A DNA stretch of 34,682 nucleotides from UBA4655 sp044337015 (GTDB lineage Bacteria > Planctomycetota > Planctomycetia > Pirellulales > UBA1268). The stretch spans positions 1-34,682 of the forward strand of contig JBIIOJ010000008.1 in the NCBI GenBank assembly GCA_044337015.1, given 5' to 3'. Made by a program: the position numbers and the translations under genes. This document shows, one piece after another, positions 17,244 to 27,500 of this stretch (position 1 is its first letter; each line of letters begins with the position of its first letter). Below the pieces are notes generated by a model that searched no databases, was not told the DNA's origin, and saw only the letters and a list, made by a program, of their open reading frames with translations.

Positions 17244-18476
17244 TCACCACTTCGCGTTGAAGCCGAGCGTGACGCCCTGGAGCACGGTGCCGCCGGTCAT
17301 GTCGAGGTTTCCGCGAGAGGGCTCGTCGGGCACGATCCGCTGGCTGCGGAACTGGTTCGTCGGCTGGGCGAGGCTCTCGAGCCAGAGGCCGAGGTAGCCG
17401 AACGTGAACTCGAAGTGGTCGGTGAGCGGGATCGTGCCCATGAACCCGAGTTCGCCGACGAAGGCGGCGGTGCCGGAGTCCTGGCGGGTTCGCCCGATGA
17501 GGCCGGCCGGCCCGTCGACTGGTCCATTGCGGTAGCTCGACTGCTGGGTGGCGACGTTGTAGTAGGCCCCGCCCTTCATCACCGCGTCGAGCCGCAGCCA
17601 GCCGCGGTCGAACATCCGGGCGTCGAAGCCGATCTGGTAGCCGTAGAGACTGTTCATCGTGCTCGTGTCGTAGAGGTCGCGTTCGATGGTGACGCCACCC
17701 CCATTACGGTACATGTCGAGGATCGAGGCCGACTCTCGCCACTCGACCCAGCGGAAGCCGCCGAGGAGCGAGATGTTGCGGGTGAGGCAATGCCGGTCGT
17801 TGATCTCGAAGCTCTGGATGCCGCTCGTGAGACGGGCCGTGCCGGTGTCGAGATCGGCCCAGTCGTTTCCGTAGATTCCCTTGGGGCCGATCGTATAGCC
17901 GCCGTCCGACGGAACGGTCGCCTCCTCGGCGAGGAAGTTGAAGGCCTGGAAGTAGGTGAACTCCGCGGTGTGGCCGTGGCAGTCGGTGCGGAAGAGCGAG
18001 ATCCGCGGGCCCGCGCCCATCGTGCTGTTGAGGTCATGGGCGTCCATGGCCGTGTCGCCCACGGTATCCGTGACCGGGTCCCACTCGGAAAAGATCGGCC
18101 GCTCGCGCGGCGCGTTCCGCCAGAGGAGCAACGCGTCGAGCCGAGCCGTCCACCGGGCGTTGGTGGCCTCGCGGCAGACCTGGAGCAGGCCCGGCGGATC
18201 CTTGCACTGGACCTTGCAGCAGGCGTTGCAACTGCAGGAGCGTCCGTGGACGGGCGTGGGATCGAAGAGGGCGGGCTGTTCCGCGAGCGTCTCCGGGGCC
18301 GCGTCCGCTTCGGACTCAGAGGGCACGGCAACCTCGTCGGAAGAGTCCGTCGGCTCGCCGACGGCCCGGTCCGAGATGACCACCTGGCCCTGGGCGATCC
18401 CGCCCTGCCCAAGCAAGACCGCTCCCGCCGCAAGGATCCACGCGGCCCCCAACGACCTGATTCCCCCGCATCGCAT
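17244..18476 (-). CDS. BBP7-family outer-membrane beta-barrel protein with a cysteine cluster
   Basis: 410 aa from ATG 18476, with GGAG 8 nt upstream. The signal peptide is about 1-30 (LGAAWILAAGAVLLGQGGIAQG). An acidic low-complexity stretch (about 36-70) is followed by a cysteine cluster (C81, C83, C86, C87, C91, C101). The barrel covers about 105-410, with WTARLDALLLWRNAP, GAGPRISLFR, ISLLGGFRWVEWRE, YQIGFDARMFDRG and the end VTLGFNAKW, whose aromatic last residue fits a barrel sorting signal. BBP7 (PF07585) proteins are expanded in Planctomycetes; their role is unknown, presumably structural or channel-forming in the outer membrane. The cysteine cluster may form disulfides or bind metal. 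Sits upstream of a convergent cupin gene. Confidence 0.85.
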   Translation of the reverse strand: MRCGGIRSLGAAWILAAGAVLLGQGGIAQGQVVISDRAVGEPTDSSDEVAVPSESEADAAPETLAEQPALFDPTPVHGRSCSCNACCKVQCKDPPGLLQVCREATNARWTARLDALLLWRNAPRERPIFSEWDPVTDTVGDTAMDAHDLNSTMGAGPRISLFRTDCHGHTAEFTYFQAFNFLAEEATVPSDGGYTIGPKGIYGNDWADLDTGTARLTSGIQSFEINDRHCLTRNISLLGGFRWVEWRESASILDMYRNGGGVTIERDLYDTSTMNSLYGYQIGFDARMFDRGWLRLDAVMKGGAYYNVATQQSSYRNGPVDGPAGLIGRTRQDSGTAAFVGELGFMGTIPLTDHFEFTFGYLGLWLESLAQPTNQFRSQRIVPDEPSRGNLDMTGGTVLQGVTLGFNAKW

Positions 18477-18504
18477 CGTGCGTTCTCCGTCGAGACTACC
18501 GATC

Positions 18505-18523
18505 CGACCGGTTGAATCGGTCG
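18505..18523 (-). promoter_or_regulatory. Inverted repeat in the BBP7 leader
   Basis: CGACCG, 7-nt loop, CGGTCG lies 28 nt upstream of the BBP7 start. It may be an operator or an mRNA leader hairpin. Confidence 0.3.
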
Positions 18524-18592
18524 TGTCGGTCGCCCGGCGGGAGGGTTCTTCCGGCGGTTCGCGTCAGGAAGACTGGGGGAACTGGGGGATCG

Positions 18593-21500
18593 TCAGACCC
18601 GCCGCCAGTAGAAGGTCGAGGCCACCGAGAGAGACGCACCACCATCGATCGCCACGATGCCCAGTGAAGGCCCGATGATGAGGCGATACAGGCCGATCCG
18701 GTTGGTGAGGTTGGGGGGGAGGGTGAGGGTGTAGTTGCGGCCGCTGCCGGTGATCGTGGCAGTGTGCAGGGAGATGCTCTCCCGCTCGTTGTAGAAGAGC
18801 TTGAAGTCGGCGAGGGAAACACCGCTGACCTCGGTGGTAAAGACGATCGGAATCGACGTGACGGCGGCGGTCCTCGACGGGGCAAGCGCAGGATCGGTGG
18901 CGAATCCCACGGCGAATGCCCTGAGGGTGGCGTCGACGCTGATGCCGGTGAGCACGACGGGAACCGCTGGCAGGCTCGCGACCGGGTTGCCGGCGACGTC
19001 GGAGGCAATCGGGGAGACGTGCGTTACCGCGACGATCGAGAGCGGGCTCGCCGATGCACCTCCCGTGACACGGTAGGTTCCCGTGAGCCGGGAGCTTTCG
19101 GTGGCAGTGGAAAGCCTGACGACGGCGCCCGTGTTCATGGTGACGTCGATCGCACTGCCCGCCCGCATCCGCTCGGAGGTATTGGCGAAGAGATCGATCG
19201 TCTCTCCCGGCACGAAAACCCCCGCAGCGCTCGTGGTGCCCAGGGAGAGGATGGTGGGTGCCGTGAGGTCGATGGTGACGGTGTGGTTGGGAGAGGCTGA
19301 GCCGTTGTTGCCCGCCGCATCCCTGGCGAAGACATTCAGGTTATGGAGCCGCACGGCGAGCGGATCGGTCACCATGGCCCAACTGCCCGAGCTGTTGGCG
19401 AACACCCGCCGCAGCACGGCGTTGCCGCTGCGGATGGTGACCTGGCTTCCCGGCTCGGCGGTGCCGGCGATCCGGAGCGTCGTGTCATCCGTACGGCCGC
19501 CGTTTGGCACGTTGCCCGTGACGGTGCCGACGTTGTCGGAAACGGACGTGATGGTGGCCGCAGCCGGAGCCACCGTGTCGATGATGAAGGCGTAGGCGGA
19601 CGATGGCGGGCTCGTGCTGCCGAAGACATCGGTGGCGATGGCGGTGAGGCTATGGCCGCCGTCGGCAAGACGGGGCGTGGTGAAGGCCCAGTTGCCGGCA
19701 CCGTCGGCGATGGCGGATCCGAGAAGGGTCAGGCCATCTCGGATGGCGACGGTGGCTCCCGGCATGGTGGTTCCCACGACCCGCAGCTCGTTGTCGTTGG
19801 TGAGACCGCCTTGCGGAACGGTCCCGATGAAGGTCGGGACGTTGTCGATCACTCGTACGATCGTCGGCTGGGGAGCGACGGTGGTGATCGTCACGACGTA
19901 GTCCGCGGATGGATCACTGAAGTTGCCGACCGAATTGGTGGTGACGGCGGTAAACGTGTAGGTCCCGTCGGCGAGGGGCGGCGGGGTGATGATCCAGAAA
20001 CCCGAGCCGTTGGCCACGACGGTGCCGATCGCCGTGCCGTTTTGGCGCAGGGTCACCACCAATCCAGCCGGCGCAAGGCCGCTGAAGGTCGGCGTCGCGT
20101 CGTTCGTCATGCCGCCGCTCGGCACATTGCCCGGGAACGGGGCGACGTTGACGGTCACCGCGAGATTGGAGGGCGCCGCCGGCGTCGTCGTGTCGAGCGA
20201 GAAGGAAGCGGTCGCCGGTGGTGCCGTCTGGGCATTCCCGGCGAGGTCGGTCTGCGTCGCCGAGACATCGATCACGCCACTCCCGAGGGTCGTGCGGGCC
20301 TCTGCCACCGTCAGAACGACAGGTTGTGAGGTGCCCGTGCCCGTGACCTGCTTCGTGACGCTGTTGGCGCCCCGCGTGAAGGTCACGGAAATCGTCGATC
20401 CAGCCTCCCCGAGGACCGTGACGACTCCGGACGCCTGCGTCGCCTCGTTCAGGTTGGCGCCATCCGCGACGCCGATTCCGAGTGCGAGCGTCGGCGCCGT
20501 CGGGGTGGCCGTGTCAACCGTGATCGCCTGGAGATTGGCAGCCTCATTGCTGTTCCATCCCGACCGCACCTGCCGCACCCGGACCGTGCCCGCGGCGTAC
20601 GTGGTGTTCGACGGGAGCGTGAAGGTCGATCCTGTTCCGGCCGTCCACGTAATCCCGCCGTCGACGCTGAATTCCCAACTGGCACCCGCCAGCACGCCCG
20701 ATACGTTCACGAGGCCGTTGTTCGTGACGCCATCGCTCGACGACGCACCGGTGTCCACGAGCGAGAAGCTCGGGACCGGCAGCGGGACGACCGGTCCTGC
20801 GACGTTCGACCAGCCGCTCTCGCCGGCGGCGTTGACCGCGCGGACGCGGTACCAGTAGAGCGTGCCATTGACGAGCGGCGAATCCACGAGCGAGACGTTC
20901 GTCGAGGGAACCGTGATCAACGTCGCCCCGCTGAAGTCGGCGGTCGTGCCTCGCTCGACCTCGTAACGCAGCAGCGGACTTTCATCGCTTATGGGGGCCG
21001 TCCAAGTGAGCGAGACCTGGGCGTCACTGGACGAGGCGACCAGATTCTTCGGCGCCGCCAGTCCGGCCACGAGATCGATCGTGAACGACGTCGTGCCGTC
21101 GGCCTTGTTTCCCAGCAGGGGGTTGCCGGCAAGGTCGGAGATGACGTTCACGGGCGTGCCGCCGGTGGTCTGCGCCACGGAGATGACGTACTGCCCCATC
21201 GCGAAGACCGAGGGCGAATCGAAGACGACCCGGTTCGATGATTCCAGGTAGTTGAAGAGGTAGTCCGTTCCGGCGACGAGCAACGAGCCGTTGCGTCGCA
21301 GCTGGAAGGCCTCCGAAACAACCGTCGCCTTGTCGATGCCGACGCCGACGTCGTTGAGCTGGAGCTGGAAACTGGTGATGCCGCGAGCGGCGTCCAACTC
21401 CAACCTCACGCCGTCGGATGCAGGGTTCTTGTCGTCGGTCGTGTTGTCGAGCGGCACGGCGAGCTCAGCGAACGGCCGCGTGAAGTCGACACGGTCGATC

Positions 21501-24500
21501 GCGCCGCGGTCCTTGAACACGTTGCTGCCGAGGCCGGGGAAGCTCGCCTGATTCGGATCATCGCCACGGAGCTGGCCGAAGATATCGCGGTCGGGGGCGA
21601 TCACCGGCGAGTCGGGGATCCCGATGACCTTGGCCACGGCCGTAAAGGTGGCCCGGTCGCCAAGCGTGTTGAGCGCGCTGTCGATCGCGGGGGAGCCGGC
21701 CGTGAGGTAGAAGTTGCCCCGGGCGGCGTTCACGAACGGGTTGTTCGCAAGCGTGACCGCGTTGGTCTCGATTACCCCGGCGGAGAGCGGCGTCGTCACT
21801 TGGTAGTAGGCGGAAAGCCCGACCACCGTCCTGTCATCGCCCGATGCACCGGAGAGGCTCGAGCCATCGACGCTGATGCCGGTCGCGAGGTTCGCGAAGA
21901 GGTTGTTGAGGACCGTGGGCGCGGCATTGTCGGTCACCGCGATGCCAACCCCCGCCGTAGTCTCGCCGCCGTAGATCGTGTTGTTCACGATCCGGCCGTA
22001 GGGCACCGCCGCCGTCGGGACGCTGCCGGAGTTGGGGTCGCCGCTGAAGAGGATGCCGCCCGTTCCGCTGCCGGCGATAACGTTGTTGGTGACGACGACG
22101 CCGGGCACGAGCCGGGCCGTGTTGAGCGTCGGGAGGTTCCGCGGGGTGCCTGGGATGGCATTGTTGGTGCCGGCCTCCCGGGCCGCGGCGTCGATCCGGA
22201 TACCGTAGGTCGAGGCATTCGAGATCGAGTTGCCTTCGATGATGAACTGTCCCTGCTGGCGGGGCTGGTTGGCGTCTCCCAGACCGCCGTTGGCGATGAC
22301 GAGGTCGGCGTTCGTGTCGAACTGCTGCACGATCGCGACGTCGTCGAGTTTGTTGAGCGGCTTCACGCCGTACTCGGTTCCGCGGCGAATCTCGAGTTGG
22401 TAGGGGCCGGTGAGGCTCTGCTCCGCGAGGTAATCGGGAGCGGACGCCGGAGTGAAGATGTCGAAGAAATCGGTCTTCGACTTCACGCCGCCGGTCACCA
22501 TCTCACCCCGCTCGGAGTAGCCGATGATGACGTCGTCGATGTAGAAGCCTTCGTAAGCGTTGTTGCTGCCGCGTTCCCGGCTCCTCTGTTGATCGCCGCT
22601 GAAGTTGCCTGTCGTGTTGGCGTAGCCGACGATCTCGTTGAGCAGGTTGCCATTGGCGTCACGCTGCGTCGGGTCGAACTCGCCGGCCGTGCTGAAGTCG
22701 AATCGGAGCCGCAGGTTCGCGGATCCCGCCCAGTTGCCGAGGTCGATCCGCGCCTGCCGCCACTCCTTCGTGTCGTAGAGCTCCTGCACCACCTGGTTGA
22801 ATTTCGTCGTGAGGGCCGACGAAGCCGAGATGAAGTTCGGTAGTTCGCCCTTGTCGGTCGGAAAATCGGACCGCGTCGAGTTGTTGGTGGCGACGACCTG
22901 CCACGGGCCCCCGTCGGCGGAGATGAAGACGCGGGCGCTGTCCCGCATGTCGTTCCTGTCGTAGGCACCGGAGGCGTTTTCGGTCTCGAGCAAGTAGTTG
23001 AAGTAGAGCGTCGGCTTGTCGGTGTAGGTTTTGCCCGCGAGGCTGAACGAGTTCGTGATCAGGCTGCCGTAGGCTCCCCCCGGGAGGTTGTAGGTGTTCG
23101 CGATCATCGTGCCGGCGTCGGACGTCAGGTCCCGCTGCCACTGGCCGTTGAGAACGCCGAACTGGCCATCTCCCGACTGGTAGTTCAGGTAGGGCGTGGT
23201 GTCGGTTCCGATGGGCAGGACGTACTTCTCGAGACCGAAGTGCATGCTCGCACCGCCCTCCTCCATGAGGAACGTGCGGTCGTCGGTGCCCTGTTGGTAC
23301 CTGATCGCGTAGTCATCTTTGTTGAGTTCGTTGCGGGTTTCGTCGTACGAGATGTTGATCCCGTGGCCCGCGTCCCTGCCGCGCGTGACGGTGGGGTGCC
23401 AGAGGTTGATGTCGAGCGGGGAGAAGGCGAGTCCGAGGACGCCCGGGGCCGCACCACTGGCGATCGACGTGGAGTCGGCGATGCCGTCGCCATTGGCGTC
23501 GAAGACCTGCTGGAGCGCGCCGGTGGTATCAAAGCAGTAGAGCGCTCCATCGTCGGTGATGGCGAAGAGCCGGCTCGCGAAGGCGCCGTTTTGCAGGTTC
23601 TGCGGGCCCGTCGTGAGCCCGGCAAAACTCGCACCCGCCACGGTGCCGAGCACCGTCACGCTGGCGGAGGGACCTCCATCAGCGGCAAAACCGAAACTGA
23701 ATAATCTGCCGGAGGAGTCCACGCCGTACATCGTGCCCCCGACGAAGGCCAGGCCGGTGACCACGTCCACGCCGGCGATCGCGCCGACGATTCCGGTCGC
23801 CGCATCGCCGGTCGTGGCGTTGCCACGATAGAGCCGCGATCCGCCGCCGTCGCGGACGGAGTAGTAGGCCGTGTATGACGGGTTCAAGCCCGATCCACGG
23901 AGGAAGGCGACCGCGTCGACCGCGTTGGAATCGACGGCGTTGGCGTTCGGTGCGGGCGGCGTCTGGTAGGTGTACTGGATCGACAGCTGCAGCTTCGTCG
24001 CGTCGATCGCCCCCGACCAGTTGATCGTGGCGGTCGCGTTTTGCAGCGTATTGCCCGCGTAGGCACCGACCGTCACCGTGCCGCTCGTGGGGGCCGCGAA
24101 TCCGGCGGGTGGGGCGGGCGTCGGGATGTTCGTGAAGGAGAGAACGCCTGTGCCGTTCGAGGTGAAGCTCCACGTGTAGGTGACCGGGGTGCCGCCGACG
24201 CCGGCGGTGCTGTCGGTGTAGCGAAGCGTGCCGTTGACCGTCGCGCGTTGCAGGCCCGCATTGGCCAGTTGGAACGTGCTCCGCGAGCCGCCGAGTTCCT
24301 GGGCGGTGAGCGTCTCCTGGGCGGTCGCCGCGGGAGCGGGCTGCGGCGGGGCGGGGATGTTGTCGTCACCGACCGCCGTGGTGCCGCCCGTGACGGTATC
24401 CACGGTGTAGAGGAAGCCCGCGTTGGTGCCGGGGCGGTATTGGTAGAGCTTACCGTCGGACCGCATGGTGATGTCGCCGCTCGGGTTTTGCGGCGGGGTG

Positions 24501-27500
24501 AGCAGCCTGTAGAGCGTCGTCTCGTTTCCGCCGCGCATCGCGTCGACCGTCTCGATCGACGTGCTCGTGTAGACGAAGAGCGTCACGTCGCTGAGCGTGA
24601 ACGGCGTTACGTGCAGGCTGAGGCTGGTCGTTGTCTGGACGTCGAAGAGCTGTTGCTGGGGGCCGACGTATGCGGGAAAAGGCAGGGGATCGGTTGGGCC
24701 CGACAAGTAGCCGCTGAAGAAGATGTGATCCTCGGCGATTCTCTGGATCGAGTTCACGGGCTCGAGGCGGATGAGCGGGTTCGTCGCAGTCTGCTTGAAG
24801 TAGGCATCGAGCGCTGCCGGCAGCCGCTGGTTGCTGGAGACGGCGACGTAGTAGCGGAGCTGCTGCGAGGGGTTCGGGGGCGTGACCGGAACGTTGCCCT
24901 CGATCGACCCGCCTCCGGTCGGACTGCCAGCCGGCAGGTGTACCGAGCCGATGAACGGGTCGAGCTTGCCGAGGCTCCCTCGGGAGGTGTCGTCGAAATC
25001 GTTGCCCTGGCCGGCCCCGGGCTGGTCGGAGGCGACGTTGGAGTCGCGGCCGACGTAGAGCAGCTCCCCGTCTTCGCTGAAGACGGCGAGCGTGAGATCG
25101 CCCCGCAAGGCGTCGCCGTAGTCGATGTCGAAGACGGTGGACCAGGTCTTCAAGCCGTTGCTCAAGCCGCCGATCGACTGGATCTGCTCGAAATTGAGCG
25201 CGAAGGTGTACCAGTCGACGTCGGTGGCGGAAGCAATCGTGCCGGCGACGCTGATCGCGCCGCGATCCGACTGGAGAAGGTTGCCGATGTACTGCGCCGA
25301 GCCGAACGTGTCGTTGGCCGAAGGCCGCTCGCCGGTCTCGCCCGTCAACTGCGAGTTGCGCGGCAGGCCCTGCACGTCGATGCCGATCGTGGGGTAGCGA
25401 ATGTCGGCGTACCGAACGGTCGAGCCCGGCTTCTCGTCGGTCTGGCGGAGCCGGACCCGCAGTTCGTAGCCGCCGCTCGTCGCGCCGGACTTCACCTTGG
25501 CGGCATCCCGCAGGTCGGCCTCGTAGGCCGCCTTGGTGGTGGACGTCACGCTGCCGTTGTCCGCCCCGGTCGCGGCGGGCTCGTACCGCGGCTGGCTGCG
25601 GACGCGGACGAAGTATTGCGTGAGGGCGCCGATCGACTGGCCGGGCAGGGTCGGGAGCACGACCCGCATGCCCGGATCCTTGGGATTGCGGGAATAAAAG
25701 TCACCCCCGAGGGCGGTTGACTTCTGCATGGGCTGGGCGATGCCCCGAGTGGCCGCGTCGAGCGCGGCGTCGGTCTGGCTGTCGGCCGATCGCGCGAGCA
25801 CAGTCCCCGAGGCGTTGAGCAGCTCGATCATCGCGTCGAGCCCGGGGCTCGACCTGTCGATGTCGATCCAGGCCTCGGAGCCGGCATACCCGAAGAACGT
25901 GTAGAGATCGACGTCGGTCGCGTCGTCGCTTGCGATCCGGCCGTGCACCTCGAATCCCAGCCGGCGGTTCTCGTCGCCGCTTTTTTCCTGGGCAGACTCC
26001 GACGTGTTGGTGCCGGTGGCGAAGTTCGGCGCCAGCACCCCGAGCGACTGGGCCGTGAGCAGCGAGGCATTGACGTCGACGCCGCCCGTGGAGGGCTTTT
26101 CGACCTCCTGGACGATGGCGACGTTGCGGTCGTTGGAGTAGGGCAGGAACTTGAGGCTGCGCCAGTCGCCGGCCGTCGGCGTGGTCGCGCCGTCGTTGCC
26201 GGTGTCCTTGACGAACCGGCCGAGCGGATCGATGCTCGCGCCGACGGTGTCGTCCTTGAGCGACGTGAGCACCACGGGATAGCCGGGCTGGCCCACGATC
26301 TGCACGGTGCCGCCGATCCGGTCCTCGATATCGAGCTGGTAGCCAGCGGCCGTGAAGCCCGCCTCGATCGGCTCGGTTCCACCGGGGACCGTGGTTCCGG
26401 GATTGAGAAGCTTGACGACCAGGCTCGCGTCGGGCCGGCTCATGAGCCGGAGGCCGGTCGCCGTGTGGAAGTTCTGGACGATGATCTCGCTCTGCAGAAC
26501 GTGCACTATGTCGGTGTCGTCCCAGACGCTCTCGACGGTGATCTGCTCGCCTCGGACGACGAGGCCGCTGATCGAGCCGGCGACCGATTCGAACGGCAGA
26601 CGGTTGCCGCGGACGAGCGGGCCGAGGTTGTCGTCGTAACGCCGATCGATGTCGACAAAGCCCGTGCTCCGTCCAGGGTCGGCCTGCTCGAGGTCGCTCA
26701 GCGAGTTGGCGTTGGCGGAGATCACCGCGCCGGCGTTGTCGCGGAAGTCGTTGTCGAGGATCACCGGCTGGGCACCGCGGACGAAGATCGTCGCAGCGTC
26801 GTTTCCTCCCCGGCCGGCGCGGGTCGTCGCGGCGGTGCCGCTGGCATTGCTCTCGATGCGGCTGTGGGCCACCCGGAGATCGCCCTGGTGAACCTCGATG
26901 ACGTTGAATCGGTCGAACGATCCCTCGATCGGGGTCGAGCCGCCGCCGAAGGCGACGTAGGCGTAGTCGATCGACGCCTTGGCGCCGGCGTTGAGCATGA
27001 TCCCGCCCCAGTCGCCCGCGGCGCGGACGTCGGGCAGATTGCCATTGGTATCGAACGTGCCGCCGGCACCGTAACGATTGTCGCCGAGGCTCGTGAACAC
27101 GACCCGCTGGGAGGCGGTGCCCTCCGCGATGAGCTGCGAGGTGCCACGCTCGAGCTCGATCCGCGAGCCCTGGAGCTTCACGACGACGCCAGGGTCGATC
27201 GCCAGCCGGCCGCTCCTGCGGGCCTCCACGTCGCCGGTCGTGGAGTTCAGGGAGTAGCCGCCGACTCCGCCGGCGATGAGCAGGTTTTCCTGGAGCACGT
27301 AGACGATGTCGGTGCTCTTGAACCGGGCCGGCACGTCGAGCTTGTCGAGCGGTTGCCCGAGGTTCGTGCGGATCTTCACGAACAGGCCGTTGATCGAGTT
27401 TTGGTGGGGCGCGGCTTGGTCGGGCCGAACCTCCACGAGCCGGTTGCCGCGGATCTCGGGGCCCACCCGGCCGTTCGAGTCCTCGAAGCTGTTGGGGTCG

